48,128 nt of DNA, taken from assembly GCA_905478925.1 (NCBI GenBank), contig CAJQKQ010000034.1:1-48128 (forward strand), written 5' to 3'. Of this stretch, positions 6,977 through 15,903 are shown piece by piece (position 1 is the first letter of the stretch; each line of letters opens with the position of its first letter). The DNA is from an uncultured Verrucomicrobiales bacterium (GTDB lineage Bacteria > Verrucomicrobiota > Verrucomicrobiia > Verrucomicrobiales > Akkermansiaceae). The notes under the pieces are model-generated. The model made no database searches, was not told the DNA's origin, and worked only from the letters and a program-made list of their open reading frames with translations. A program made the translations under genes and the position numbers.

Positions 6977-8973
6977 TACCAAGTTTTTCCTTTGGTGGCT
7001 TTGTCGCGGTTCTGTTCGGTGAGTGGCACCGGAACCACGATCCGTTCATCACCGCCCAAGCTGTCGAGTAAACGCATCGCCTCCTCCTTGGACATCTCGC
7101 CAGCAACCCGCTCGCCCTGCGTCGCAGCGCCGCCTGCGGCTTCACTTTGCTCGCCATTCGCTCCTGCCTTCCCGGCTTCACCCGGCTGATCGGTCGGCTT
7201 TGGCGTGTCCTTAGGCTGCTTTTCCTCCTGCCCTTTCATGCCAGAATTCTCTTCGCCGTTTTTTTCTCCTTCGGCTTTGTCATTCTTCTGTTCTTCGCCT
7301 TGTCCATTCTTGTCCTGCTCTCCGGATTTCTGCTCCTCGTCGGCTTGTTGATCCTCAGACGGTTCCTTTTCGCCCTCCTTGTTGTCTGACTCGGATTCAT
7401 TCTCTCCGTCCTTTTCCTGTTGATTCGGCTCACCGTCACCCTTTTGATCCCCGGGTTTGCCGTCTTTCGAATCATCTCCCTTTTGATCCTGCTCCTGATC
7501 CTTCGGCTCGCCTTCTTCCTGATCCTTGTTCTGCTGGTCTTTGTTTTCCTGCTGCTTCAGCTCATCGAGTTTCCGTTGCACGAAATCCCGGTTGAACTTC
7601 GCGTCGCCATCCGTCGGCTCAAGAGCCAGGGAGTCATCGTAAGCTTTGATCGCCTGCTTCCAGGTTTCCATCGTTTTTTTCGCGTCCTCCTGCATCGTTC
7701 CCTGGCCGATACGGAAAAGGGAGTTACCAAGGTTGTAGTAGGACTTTTTCTGGAGCGATAGATCCGGGGTTTCGAGTGAACTCCGGAGCTGCTCGGCTGC
7801 CTGCTCATATTCTCCGCCCTCGTATGCCTTCGTCCCATCGTTGTAGGCCGTGACAACATCCGCGCGGCCTCCGGCGGAAGTCGTCACAAAGGCCGCCGCA
7901 AGTATGGCCACGGGCCGCACCCGGCGTGCGACGGACACGAGAGCCTTGCGTTTCCTCTCAGGCTTCCGCTCTCCCAATAACGCCTGCAGCGCCAGCATCA
8001 GAAGCGCGGCACCCAGCGGCCATTGGAAACGTTCCAGCGGGACTTTCTCCAGTTTCTGAGCGAGCTCGCTCTTCGGTGCCAGTGCGAGGCGCTTCTGATA
8101 AATGGCATCCAGACCTTCCGCACCACGGCCGAGCGGGACATACAAGCCGCCGGTGATTTCGGCGATTTTTCTCAAAGCTTGCTCATCCAGCTGGGTTTGT
8201 ACCCTTTTGCCATTGTTATCCCGTAGGTAAGTTTTCCTGCCATACTGGTCACGCACAGGGATAGCCTGTCCGTCAGCCGCGCCCACACCAACGGTGTAAA
8301 TCGTAGTTCCGTTTCTCTTCGCTTCCTCGGCAGCTGCCAGCGCCTCACCCTGCAAGTCCTCCCCGTCGGTGATCAGCACCAGGAACCGCTGATTGTTACC
8401 CTCCTCATCGAAAAGCCTGTCGCCCTCACGGATCGCGCTCGCAAGGTCGGTGCCCTGACGCGGAATGAGATTGGTATTGATCGAATTCAGTGATTCCCGG
8501 AACGCGCCGTAATCCAGAGTCAGTGGGCAAAGCGCGAACGCGGAACCCGCGAACGGCACCAACCCGACACGATCGCCTTCCAGCTGATTGAGGAAATCCA
8601 AAATGCCGAGCCGCGCCCGCTCAAGGCGGTTCGGTGTGAGATCCTCTGCGAGCATACTGCGAGAGGTATCCACTGCGAAAAGGATATCGATTCCCCGGCG
8701 TTTCACCTCCCGCCACTCATAGCCCAGTTGCGGCCTGGCAGCGGCTACGGCGAGAAAAAGTATGGCCGCCAGCCAAAGCCCGCGACGGATCCAACGCAGT
8801 GCGGGAGACCAGCCAGCGATCAGGCGCTGCTGGAATCTCGGATGAGCAAGCTTGTCCAGATCTGTGCTACGCCGCCGATCCGCCATGCGGAACATCCACA
8901 GCCCGAGTAATACGAGTATCAGCCCGAGTATGATCCAGGCTGGCTGTAAAAATTGGAATTCGGAATCGTTCAT
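6976..8973 (-). CDS. batB: BatB/BatC fusion: VWA domain plus TPR and long charged tail
   Basis: 665 residues. Two N-terminal transmembrane segments (~11-30, 63-80) flank a short loop. A VWA domain (~93-300) carries the full MIDAS set: D102-T-S-R-S106, the GTD threonine (~175) and TDGED (~202-206). A further TM (~317-335) leads to a second hydrophobic stretch (~352-368). TPR repeats (AYNDGTKAYEGGEYEQAAEQ; YYNLGNSLFRIGQG) span ~375-465. The last part (~470-625) is almost only D/E/K/Q/N/G and probably disordered. BatB and BatC are separate in some genomes and fused in others; here a single reading frame covers both. It starts 7 nt after batA and overlaps batD by one base. Confidence 0.88.
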   Translation of the reverse strand: MNDSEFQFLQPAWIILGLILVLLGLWMFRMADRRRSTDLDKLAHPRFQQRLIAGWSPALRWIRRGLWLAAILFLAVAAARPQLGYEWREVKRRGIDILFAVDTSRSMLAEDLTPNRLERARLGILDFLNQLEGDRVGLVPFAGSAFALCPLTLDYGAFRESLNSINTNLIPRQGTDLASAIREGDRLFDEEGNNQRFLVLITDGEDLQGEALAAAEEAKRNGTTIYTVGVGAADGQAIPVRDQYGRKTYLRDNNGKRVQTQLDEQALRKIAEITGGLYVPLGRGAEGLDAIYQKRLALAPKSELAQKLEKVPLERFQWPLGAALLMLALQALLGERKPERKRKALVSVARRVRPVAILAAAFVTTSAGGRADVVTAYNDGTKAYEGGEYEQAAEQLRSSLETPDLSLQKKSYYNLGNSLFRIGQGTMQEDAKKTMETWKQAIKAYDDSLALEPTDGDAKFNRDFVQRKLDELKQQENKDQQNKDQEEGEPKDQEQDQKGDDSKDGKPGDQKGDGEPNQQEKDGENESESDNKEGEKEPSEDQQADEEQKSGEQDKNGQGEEQKNDKAEGEKNGEENSGMKGQEEKQPKDTPKPTDQPGEAGKAGANGEQSEAAGGAATQGERVAGEMSKEEAMRLLDSLGGDERIVVPVPLTEQNRDKATKGKTW

Positions 8974-8980
8974 GAAAATT

Positions 8981-9991
8981 TCAAGGAAGATGGCGGTAGC
9001 GGCTTTCCGAGAGAAGCCTTTCGGAAAGCACCAGAGCCAGGCCGGGAAGCAGGGCGAAGAGCATCAGCTCCTTATAGTCTTCGTATTTTTTCACTGTGCG
9101 CTTGGTCGTCTCAAGCTGGTTGATCTCGTCGTAAATACCCACCAGCGAGTCAGTATCGGTGGCCCGGAAAAACTGCCCGCCGGTGACGGATGCGATCTCG
9201 CGCAGGGAGTCCTCGTCGATCTCCACCTTGGTCATCGCCATACGCTGCCGACCGAGCCGATCCCGCACCGGGATGGGAGCCTCGCCACGGGTGCCCGCTC
9301 CGATGGTGTAAATCTTGATCCCAAGCGCCTTGGCGGCTTCCGCCGCCGTTACCGGATTGGCTGCTCCGGAGTTGTTCACACCATCAGTGAGCAGGATCAC
9401 GATACGGGATTTCGCATCTGAGTCGCGCAAGTGGTTCACCGAGGAAGCGATCGCCGAGCCAATCGCCGTGCCGTCCTCGACGCGGCCGATTCGCACTTCG
9501 CTCAGGCGCTTCGCGAGCCAATCGTGATCCAGCGTGAGGGGACTCACCAAGTACGGACGACCCGCAAAAGCGACCATTCCCATCCTGTCGCCGGGGCGGT
9601 CGCCGATGAATTGCTCCACCACTTTTTTGACCACGCTCAGCCGATCCACTGGCTGCCCGTCGATGTTGAAATCCATGGCTTCCATCGATCCGGAGACGTC
9701 TACGGTCAACACGATGTCAATCCCGCTGGTCTCGATTTCGGTCTTCCCTTTTCCAAGCTGTGGCCGGGCAAGCGCGACAACAAGCAAGGCCATCCCGATA
9801 TATGCGAGCGCCATAAGAAGCCCACCGGCTCGTGACCGAGGATGCGTGCCGATTCCCTTCGCGTCCGAGACTGAGGGAAGGCGCAGTGCCACCGCGCGCC
9901 CCGATCTACCGCGTAGGAATGCCATCACCGGCAGGGCGAGCAGCAGCCAGAGGAATGCGGGATTCGCGAACTGGAAATTTCCGTCCATCAT
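8981..9991 (-). CDS. batA: BatA, VWA-domain membrane protein
   Basis: 336 residues in the standard BatA layout: two N-terminal membrane segments (FLWLLLALPVMAFL; LLMALAYIGMALLVVALA), a VWA domain from ~92 with MIDAS D98-V-S-G-S102, GTAIGSAI and TDGVNNSG, and a C-terminal transmembrane helix (LMLFALLPGLALVL). The start ATG at 9991 overlaps the upstream stop (ATGATG) and is preceded by AAGGAGG; 9988 is an alternative start. The intact MIDAS suggests metal-dependent ligand binding on the cytosolic or periplasmic face. It works with BatB and the MoxR ATPase by family knowledge. Confidence 0.9.
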   Translation of the reverse strand: MMDGNFQFANPAFLWLLLALPVMAFLRGRSGRAVALRLPSVSDAKGIGTHPRSRAGGLLMALAYIGMALLVVALARPQLGKGKTEIETSGIDIVLTVDVSGSMEAMDFNIDGQPVDRLSVVKKVVEQFIGDRPGDRMGMVAFAGRPYLVSPLTLDHDWLAKRLSEVRIGRVEDGTAIGSAIASSVNHLRDSDAKSRIVILLTDGVNNSGAANPVTAAEAAKALGIKIYTIGAGTRGEAPIPVRDRLGRQRMAMTKVEIDEDSLREIASVTGGQFFRATDTDSLVGIYDEINQLETTKRTVKKYEDYKELMLFALLPGLALVLSERLLSESRYRHLP

Positions 9992-10551
9992 ACCGCCTCC
10001 TTCGTTTTGGTAACTTCCGGCGGGTCGACGAAGGATTTCGCCTTGGTGATCAGATTTTCACGCTCCGCTGTCTCCAGATTCGTTCCTGCGAACTTCGCCA
10101 TATCACAAGATTTCAGGAAACCCCGCAACGGCTCCATGCGGGAAACGAGTGTTTCGTTTTTTGTCACGGAAAGCTCCAGGAGGAATTCTTCGGTCGTGCG
10201 TTTCGGTGCGGCCAGTCCGAATTTTCTCTCCACGAAAACGCGAGCGACATTGCTGGCCGCCAACGCGAAATCACCCGGTACCATGGTGCCGCAGTTTTTC
10301 CGTAAATCATCCAGCTCCTGCCGTGCCCATTGCTCCGCGCTGAAATCCGGGCGCGTCCGTCGTTTGATCCACCAGAAAATTCCTGCGATGAGAAGTAACG
10401 CCACCAGTCCGATCAAGGTATAGAGTGGCCACGCCGAGGCCTTCTCCGGCGCGGGGATTTCAATCAGCGGTTTCGCACCGCGTATGTCTTCCTCCTCCTG
10501 TGCCCAAAGTGGCAGAGTCAGGAAAAACGATGTGACCGCGATCCGTCTCAT
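9988..10551 (-). CDS. DUF4381-type membrane protein
   Basis: 187 residues: a signal sequence, a short acidic Pro-containing stretch, one transmembrane helix (LYTLIGLVALLLIAGIFWWI) followed by KRRTR, then a cytosolic helical domain with WARQELDDLRK and a conserved-looking C-terminal block ending FVDPP. Proteins of this kind sit between the DUF58 and BatA genes in Bat operons, exactly as here. It overlaps both neighbours by 4 nt (ATGA), implying translational coupling. Function unknown. Confidence 0.8.
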   Translation of the reverse strand: MRRIAVTSFFLTLPLWAQEEEDIRGAKPLIEIPAPEKASAWPLYTLIGLVALLLIAGIFWWIKRRTRPDFSAEQWARQELDDLRKNCGTMVPGDFALAASNVARVFVERKFGLAAPKRTTEEFLLELSVTKNETLVSRMEPLRGFLKSCDMAKFAGTNLETAERENLITKAKSFVDPPEVTKTKEAV

Positions 10552-11480
10552 CTCCGCGCCCTCCTTTTCCGGAAAAATCCCATCAACGTCGGCATCCAGT
10601 CTCCGCCCGTGGAGAATTCCAGCAGATCCACTCCGCTGCGGCGCACCGCCCCCGCGATCCGCTCCCTGCGCTCCGCAGCTTCCTTCCCATAGGATTCTCG
10701 CGCTTTCGCATTCCCCGTATCCAGTTCCACCAGTTCGCCGGTTTCCGCATCCTCGATCCGCAGCACGCCGACATCCGGAAGCTCCGCTTCCAACGGATCG
10801 TTCACCGCCACCGCGATCACATCGTGATGCTTGCTGGTCACGCCGAGCTTGTGCTGCAGCAGTTCTTCATTTCCAGCCACTCGGAAATCCGAAACCAGGA
10901 AAACCACAGCTCGTCGCCTGATGATTCGATTCACGAAATCAAGCGCACCACAGATATCCGTTCCGCGCCCCGAGGGTTGGAAAAACAGCGCCTCGCGGAT
11001 CAGGCGCATAATGTTCATACGGCCTTTCACCGGCGGGATGTAAAGCTCCACCTCGTCGGAGAAGAGAACCAACCCCACTTTATCGCGGTTGCGGATGGCG
11101 GATGCTGCCAGCACTCCAGCGATCTCGGTCTGAAGCTCTCGTTTGCTAGCCTCACTGGAACCGAAATCCGAGGACGCGCTCACATCGATCATCAGCATGA
11201 TGGTCAGTTCGCGCTCCTCGGTGAAGGTCTTGATGAAAGGATCGCCGGTGCGCGCCGTGACATTCCAATCGATCGTCCGTACATCATCGCCCGGCACGTA
11301 GTTCCGCACCTGGTCGAAGTCCATTCCGCGTCCCTTGAAGACGCTGGCGTAGCTGCCCGCAAGATGATCGTCCACAAGCCGGTTGGTACGGATGTCTATG
11401 CGCCGGACTCGGCCCATGATCTCCGCCACGCGGCTCTCGTTTTCTTCGTCCTCGCGGATCTGTTTGGATTTCTTCGCCAT
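10548..11480 (-). CDS. DUF58-domain protein
   Basis: 310 residues with the DUF58 signature FKGRGMDFDQVRNYVPGDD followed by VRTIDWNVTARTGDPFIK (residues ~48-84). A degenerate VWA-like fold follows, with IDVSASSDFGS (99-109) in place of a full MIDAS. No membrane segment is seen. DUF58 proteins are the constant partner of MoxR ATPases. It lies 20 nt after moxR and overlaps the DUF4381 gene by 4 nt. It presumably bridges the ATPase to the BatA/B membrane proteins; this is inferred. Confidence 0.9.
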   Translation of the reverse strand: MAKKSKQIREDEENESRVAEIMGRVRRIDIRTNRLVDDHLAGSYASVFKGRGMDFDQVRNYVPGDDVRTIDWNVTARTGDPFIKTFTEERELTIMLMIDVSASSDFGSSEASKRELQTEIAGVLAASAIRNRDKVGLVLFSDEVELYIPPVKGRMNIMRLIREALFFQPSGRGTDICGALDFVNRIIRRRAVVFLVSDFRVAGNEELLQHKLGVTSKHHDVIAVAVNDPLEAELPDVGVLRIEDAETGELVELDTGNAKARESYGKEAAERRERIAGAVRRSGVDLLEFSTGGDWMPTLMGFFRKRRARR

Positions 11481-11500
11481 GATTCTCTCAGGGAAATGGC

Positions 11501-12526
11501 TTAAGGCACCGGCATCTCATCGAGGATCTGGCGGATGAAATGTTCCGAATCCAGTCCCTCCGCCTCGGCTTCGTAAGAGACCACCACACGGTGCCTCAAT
11601 ACATCCGGCGCGATCGATTTCACATCATGGGGAGTCACATAAGTCCGACCGTCGAGGAACGCCCGCGCCTTCCCGAGCAAGGTCATCGCGATCGACGCCC
11701 GAGGTGATGCGCCGACACGCAGATACGGCCCGATTTTTAGCCCGAAGTCATCCGGCCGGCGGGTGGCGTGCACGAGGCTGACGATATAGCGTTTGACCTT
11801 TTCATCGAGATAGACGCGGTTCACCACCTTCTGCGCTTGCCGGATCAAATCCAGTGAAACGACAGGAACCGGATTCGCGATATCCTGCGTGGTCGCAGCG
11901 ATGTCGATCACGGCCATTTCCTCCTCCATCGTCGGGTAATCCACCAGCACCTTCATCATGAAGCGGTCTAGCTGAGCCTCTGGAAGAGGATACGTGCCCT
12001 CCTGTTCCAGAGGGTTCTGCGTGGCCAGGACGAAGAACGGATCTGCTAGCTTGAAACTTTCATCCCCGATGGTGACCTGCTTCTCCTGCATCGCCTCGAG
12101 CAGGGCGCTCTGTACCTTGGCCGGTGCGCGGTTGATCTCGTCAGCCAGAATGAAATTAGCGAACACAGGGCCTTTTTTCACCTCGAAGCGGGCGGCGCGG
12201 GGGTCGAAAATCTGAGTTCCGACGATGTCAGCGGGCAGCATATCCGGGGTGAACTGGATGCGGTGGAATTCCCCGTTCACCAGCTCCGCCAGAGTCTTGA
12301 GCGCGAGGGTTTTGGCCAAACCCGGAACACCCTCCAATAGAACGTGACCGCGCACCAACAGTACAGCGATCAGGCGATCCACCAGATCATGCTGACCGAT
12401 CAGGAAGCGCCCAATCTCCGCACGTAGCGGATGCACCCAGGCTGATGCGGCTTCGATCTCCTCTTCCGTTAAGCCCGTAGCGGTCTTTTCCATTACAGCG
12501 GGCTGCATTTCTTCGTTGGTATTCAT
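11501..12526 (-). CDS. moxR: MoxR-family AAA+ ATPase (Bat operon)
   Basis: 341 residues. Walker A is GVPGLAKT (66-73), Walker B is FILADEINRAP (D129-E130), sensor 1 sits in FFVLATQNPLEQEGTYPLPE, and the lid has YLRVGASPRASIAM. MoxR proteins are AAA+ chaperones thought to load metal or remodel VWA-containing partners. First gene of the seven-gene operon running to 4440. No strong Shine-Dalgarno precedes the ATG. The AT-rich stretch 12540-12590 is the likely promoter region, but I cannot assign a -35/-10 pair with confidence. A second MoxR paralogue lies at 46129. Confidence 0.92.
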   Translation of the reverse strand: MNTNEEMQPAVMEKTATGLTEEEIEAASAWVHPLRAEIGRFLIGQHDLVDRLIAVLLVRGHVLLEGVPGLAKTLALKTLAELVNGEFHRIQFTPDMLPADIVGTQIFDPRAARFEVKKGPVFANFILADEINRAPAKVQSALLEAMQEKQVTIGDESFKLADPFFVLATQNPLEQEGTYPLPEAQLDRFMMKVLVDYPTMEEEMAVIDIAATTQDIANPVPVVSLDLIRQAQKVVNRVYLDEKVKRYIVSLVHATRRPDDFGLKIGPYLRVGASPRASIAMTLLGKARAFLDGRTYVTPHDVKSIAPDVLRHRVVVSYEAEAEGLDSEHFIRQILDEMPVP

Positions 12527-12630
12527 TTTGTGCTGATGGTTTAACGCACAAAAAATGCAATTACGTTCATAAAAATTAAAATAAATTCCAGCCGTGATGA
12601 GTCGAGGGCTTCCGAATCAGTCTCAGCTAC

Positions 12631-12678
12631 CTTGCGCGGCGGCTGCCACTTTTCTGGGCTCAGGCTCTGAGATCGATC
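12631..12678. repeat. Dispersed repeat, copy 1 (second copy 20101-20150)
   Basis: Shares the ordered blocks GCGGCTG-CACTT-TCTGGG-TCAG and CTGAGATC with 20101-20150. It lies between the transporter stop and the Bat operon promoter region; the rest of 12527-12688 holds no gene. Confidence 0.55.
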
Positions 12679-12688
12679 AACCTAAATT

Positions 12689-14080
12689 TTATCGCAGCCA
12701 ACAATAAAGACTCACCACGATGACTCCGATCAAATTCAGCACAATTCCTTCCCTCACCATCTTCGGCACAGTGAGATAGCCCGAACCAAAGACTACCGCA
12801 TTCGGAGCCGTGGCCACCGGAAGCATAAAGGCACAGCTCGCACTGAGCGCAGCCGGGAGCATGAGAAGCTTGGGATCGATTTCATTTGATAAAGCCACCG
12901 CTCCCAAAATCGGCATCATCAAGATCGTGCTTGCGGTATTACTGGTCAGCTCGGTGAGGAAGGTCATTAAGAAACAGATCGCCAGGATCATTCCTAGAAC
13001 TGGCAGTGTCCCAACATCACCCAGCAAGGACGCCGCCTGAGCACTCAAGCCAGAGTCCTTGATGCCAGAAGCCAAGCAAATCCCTCCGCTGAACAACAAC
13101 AGCATACCCCACGGAATTTGCCGCGCAGATTCCCAATCCAACAAGCGGCCTTTTTCTCCATCCCGGCCGGTTCCATCAGGAATCAGGAAAAGCAGAATCA
13201 CTCCTACAAAAGCTACCGAGGCATCATTGGCACCGGGAAGATGGCACCAGGCTTTCCACCCGCCAAATGGCTCGGAACGCGTCATCCAAGCCAAAGCCGT
13301 CAGGCCAAACACAATCAATGTTCTCCGCTCCGCCGCCTGCCAAGGTCCGGTTTCCGGAAGCTCAATTTGTTCACCACCTTTGAGACTCCGACTCAGCCAG
13401 AGCCACATCAAGGGAATCATGATGATCACGATGGGCACTCCATAGCTCATCCACTCGGTAAACCCTATCGTCCTTCCGGTCATTTGAGCATACTGTTCGA
13501 TGAATACCAAGTTGGGAGGCGTGCCAATCGGGGATCCCAGGCCGCCGATATTCGCCGCGTAGGCCACGCCCATCATGAGAGGAGGTGCTAGCTTAGCGGA
13601 ATCCTTCGAGCCACTCAAAACCGCCAGCGCAATTGGAAGCAACATCAAGGTCGTCGCGGTATTGGAAATCCACATGCTCAACGCCGCCGCAGCCAACATG
13701 AACCCAAGGATCAATCCCTTCCCGCCACCGCCACCACAGGCTCGTACCATACTCAACGCAATCCGACGATGCACCCCGCTCTTCTCCATTCCTTTCGAGA
13801 GCAAAAATCCTCCAAGCAGCAAAAGCACCAGCGGATGCCCGTAGCTCTGCGCCACGGCCGTCTTGGCAGGCAGCACTCCAAACAATGGCAACAGGGCGAT
13901 CGGAACCAAAGATGCCACTGGAATCGGCACCGCCTCAGTCATCCACCAAGTCGCTGTCAGCCAAGCAATCCCCAGCGTCACCGCAGCCTGCCGCTCCATC
14001 CCCGAAAAATCAGCGATCACAAAAAGAACACCGGCCGACACCGGAGCCAACCAACGGGCAATCGTCTTCACTCGCGACAT
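12689..14080 (-). CDS. SLC13/DASS-family sodium:anion (dicarboxylate or sulfate) symporter
   Basis: A polytopic protein of ~463 residues from ATG 14080. A TTG 36 nt upstream would add 12 residues, but it lacks better support. Family hallmarks are the early W-W-M-TEAVP-PVASLVP segment, the first clamshell motif SNTATTLMLLPIA, the GG-GSPIGTPPNLVF loop, and the second SNTAST motif (ELTSNTASTILMMPI) near the C-terminus. The paired SNT motifs bind Na+ and substrate carboxylates in this family. Substrate cannot be told from sequence alone: succinate-type dicarboxylates or sulfate are the main options. It stands alone, transcribed towards the Bat operon. Confidence 0.85.
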   Translation of the reverse strand: MSRVKTIARWLAPVSAGVLFVIADFSGMERQAAVTLGIAWLTATWWMTEAVPIPVASLVPIALLPLFGVLPAKTAVAQSYGHPLVLLLLGGFLLSKGMEKSGVHRRIALSMVRACGGGGGKGLILGFMLAAAALSMWISNTATTLMLLPIALAVLSGSKDSAKLAPPLMMGVAYAANIGGLGSPIGTPPNLVFIEQYAQMTGRTIGFTEWMSYGVPIVIIMIPLMWLWLSRSLKGGEQIELPETGPWQAAERRTLIVFGLTALAWMTRSEPFGGWKAWCHLPGANDASVAFVGVILLFLIPDGTGRDGEKGRLLDWESARQIPWGMLLLFSGGICLASGIKDSGLSAQAASLLGDVGTLPVLGMILAICFLMTFLTELTSNTASTILMMPILGAVALSNEIDPKLLMLPAALSASCAFMLPVATAPNAVVFGSGYLTVPKMVREGIVLNLIGVIVVSLYCWLR

Positions 14081-14183
14081 GACCTGCAGAAAACGAAACT
14101 TTCGCCGCTGCAACAACGATCAAGTGACCTGCAGGAGTAGTTCTGAGTCTGTTCTGAGTCAGGCGTTGCGTTGAAATGAATTA

Positions 14184-14219
14184 CCGGAGTTCGATTGGCG
14201 AAATGGGTGGTAGATTCAG
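14184..14219 (+). repeat. Dispersed repeat, copy 1 (second copy 30577-30613)
   Basis: CGGAG-TTCGATTGGCGAAATGGG followed by TGGTAGATTCAG matches 30577-30613 with few changes. Nothing else is recognisable in the gap 14081-14365. Confidence 0.55.
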
Positions 14220-14365
14220 ATCCAAAATCAGAAAAATGTTTCAATGAGAAACCTGGTCCCGAAATGTCTTGATGGCTCTTTCTTTGAGTTCCTAGGTGAT
14301 GATGTTGAAACGTATTCCGTCACAGGGGCTGGCGAGCGCTTCGGCTAAATGGAAGCGTGTTGGTT

Positions 14366-15463
14366 CTATGCTACAACGTTATTTTCTAGGGCGGGATAGT
14401 CGGTGTAGCCGATGGCGGGGTCGCCCTCGCCGAGGTAGTAGTAGAGTTCCGGCTTGGGCTCGTTGAGCGGTGCTTTTGAAATCAACCTCGCGGGCAGGTC
14501 TGGATTGGCGATGAAAGGTTGGCCGAACGCGACGGCGTCGGCATCGCCGCGGTCGATAAGTGCTTGAGCTTGCTCGCCGGTGAATTGTTCGTTGGCGATG
14601 AACACGCCGCCGAACGCCTTTTTCATGGCGGGGCCAATGGCGGGCGCGTGGTGGTGTTCGCGGGCACACAGGAACGCGAGCTTGCGGGCTCCGAGTTGAC
14701 GGGCGACTTCGGTAAAGAGGGCTTGCGGATTTGAATCGCCCATGTCGTGGGCGTCGCCACGGGGAGCGAGGTGCACGCCGACTCTGCCAGGTTCCCAGAC
14801 GGTGGTGACGGCATCCACGATTTCGAGCAGGAAACGCTGACGATTCTCGATTGAGCCACCGTATTCATCATCGCGGAGATTGGTCGAGTCCTGCAGGAAC
14901 TGATCGATGAGGTAGCCGTTCGCGGAATGGATTTCCACGCCGTCAAAACCGGCCGCCTTCGCGTTCTCGGCACCGTGACGGAATTCCTCAACAATGTTTT
15001 TGATCTCCGGAATGGTGAGCGAGCGCGGCGTGACGAAGGATTTCTCCGGTCGCACCAAGCTGACGTGGCCAGCTGCAGCAACGGCACTGGGGGCGATCGG
15101 AAGCTTCCCATCGAGGTAGAGCGGATCGGAGATCCGGCCGACGTGCCAAAGCTGGAGAAAAATGCGCCCGCCTTTCGCGTGGACCGCAGCAGTGACTTTT
15201 TGCCATCCCTCAACCTGCTCTGGCGACCAGATGCCGGGTGTGGAGGGATAGCCTACGCCCATCGCTGAAACCGAGGTGGCCTCGGAGATGATCAGTCCAG
15301 CGGAACTACGCTGGGCGTAGTATTCGGCCATCAGATCGTTTGGCACCCGACCCTCGTCCGCTCGGCAGCGGGTGAGCGGGGCCATGATGATGCGGTTCGG
15401 GAGTTCGAGGTCGCCGAGGGCGAGTGGTTGGTTCAGTGATGTAGTCATATTTAAATCAGTCAT
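14366..15463 (-). CDS. Old yellow enzyme family alkene / N-ethylmaleimide reductase
   Basis: 365 residues, an FMN TIM-barrel of the NemA class. Visible are the FMN site MAPLTRCRA (T31), the Q-L-W-H-x-GR block (104-110), the substrate-activating pair H179/N182 with Y184 in VEIHSANGYLIDQFLQ, NLRDDEYGGSIENR, and the terminal ANPDLPARL phosphate-binding block. The reaction is NAD(P)H-dependent reduction of activated C=C bonds in electrophiles such as enals, quinones and maleimides. It is the last gene of the TetR/NemR-like operon, 18 nt after the SnoaL gene. In E. coli, nemA is likewise controlled by NemR, which fits the operators seen here. Confidence 0.9.
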   Translation of the reverse strand: MTDLNMTTSLNQPLALGDLELPNRIIMAPLTRCRADEGRVPNDLMAEYYAQRSSAGLIISEATSVSAMGVGYPSTPGIWSPEQVEGWQKVTAAVHAKGGRIFLQLWHVGRISDPLYLDGKLPIAPSAVAAAGHVSLVRPEKSFVTPRSLTIPEIKNIVEEFRHGAENAKAAGFDGVEIHSANGYLIDQFLQDSTNLRDDEYGGSIENRQRFLLEIVDAVTTVWEPGRVGVHLAPRGDAHDMGDSNPQALFTEVARQLGARKLAFLCAREHHHAPAIGPAMKKAFGGVFIANEQFTGEQAQALIDRGDADAVAFGQPFIANPDLPARLISKAPLNEPKPELYYYLGEGDPAIGYTDYPALENNVVA

Positions 15464-15481
15464 GGTGGTATTATTAGTTTG

Positions 15482-15880
15482 TTAGAGTTGGCTCGAAAAG
15501 AGCGATTGGTGAAGTGTGTGGGTATCCGCGAACATGCGGAACCGTTGGACAGCGCCATTGGCGACGTCGTAGATATGAGCGACCGATGCGCGGAAAGGTT
15601 CTTCTGTCGTACGATTCCTGCCCGCGTAGTGGCCGATCACGGTAACGACATTTCCAGCCTCATGCATGGACTCCAGCTCGAAGCGAAAGTCTTTCCACAG
15701 GGCGTCGTTGCGTTCGAACACGCCTTCGATGATGGCGTCAGCGCCCTCATAGGTGGCGCCTCCCGGAAAACCGGGATTCTGAACCCATTGGATGCTGGGA
15801 GAACACAGCTCCCGGAAGGCGTGGAAGTCACGCGCGCCGAAGGATGCGTATAGTTTCTGAATGGTCTGAAGTGGTGTCAT
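15482..15880 (-). CDS. SnoaL-like (NTF2-fold) protein
   Basis: 132 residues with the NTF2/SnoaL pattern: an N-terminal helix (IQKLYASFGARDFHAFRELC), a W-x-NPGFPGG loop, and strands rich in V/H ending RFRMFADTHTL. Members are small polyketide cyclases, isomerases, or ligand-binding proteins of unknown role. The substrate is unknown. Position 23 nt after the reductase gene and 18 nt before the old yellow enzyme gene places it firmly in the operon. Confidence 0.78.
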   Translation of the reverse strand: MTPLQTIQKLYASFGARDFHAFRELCSPSIQWVQNPGFPGGATYEGADAIIEGVFERNDALWKDFRFELESMHEAGNVVTVIGHYAGRNRTTEEPFRASVAHIYDVANGAVQRFRMFADTHTLHQSLFSSQL

Positions 15881-15903
15881 TGTAATTGTATTGTCTGGCT
15901 TTT

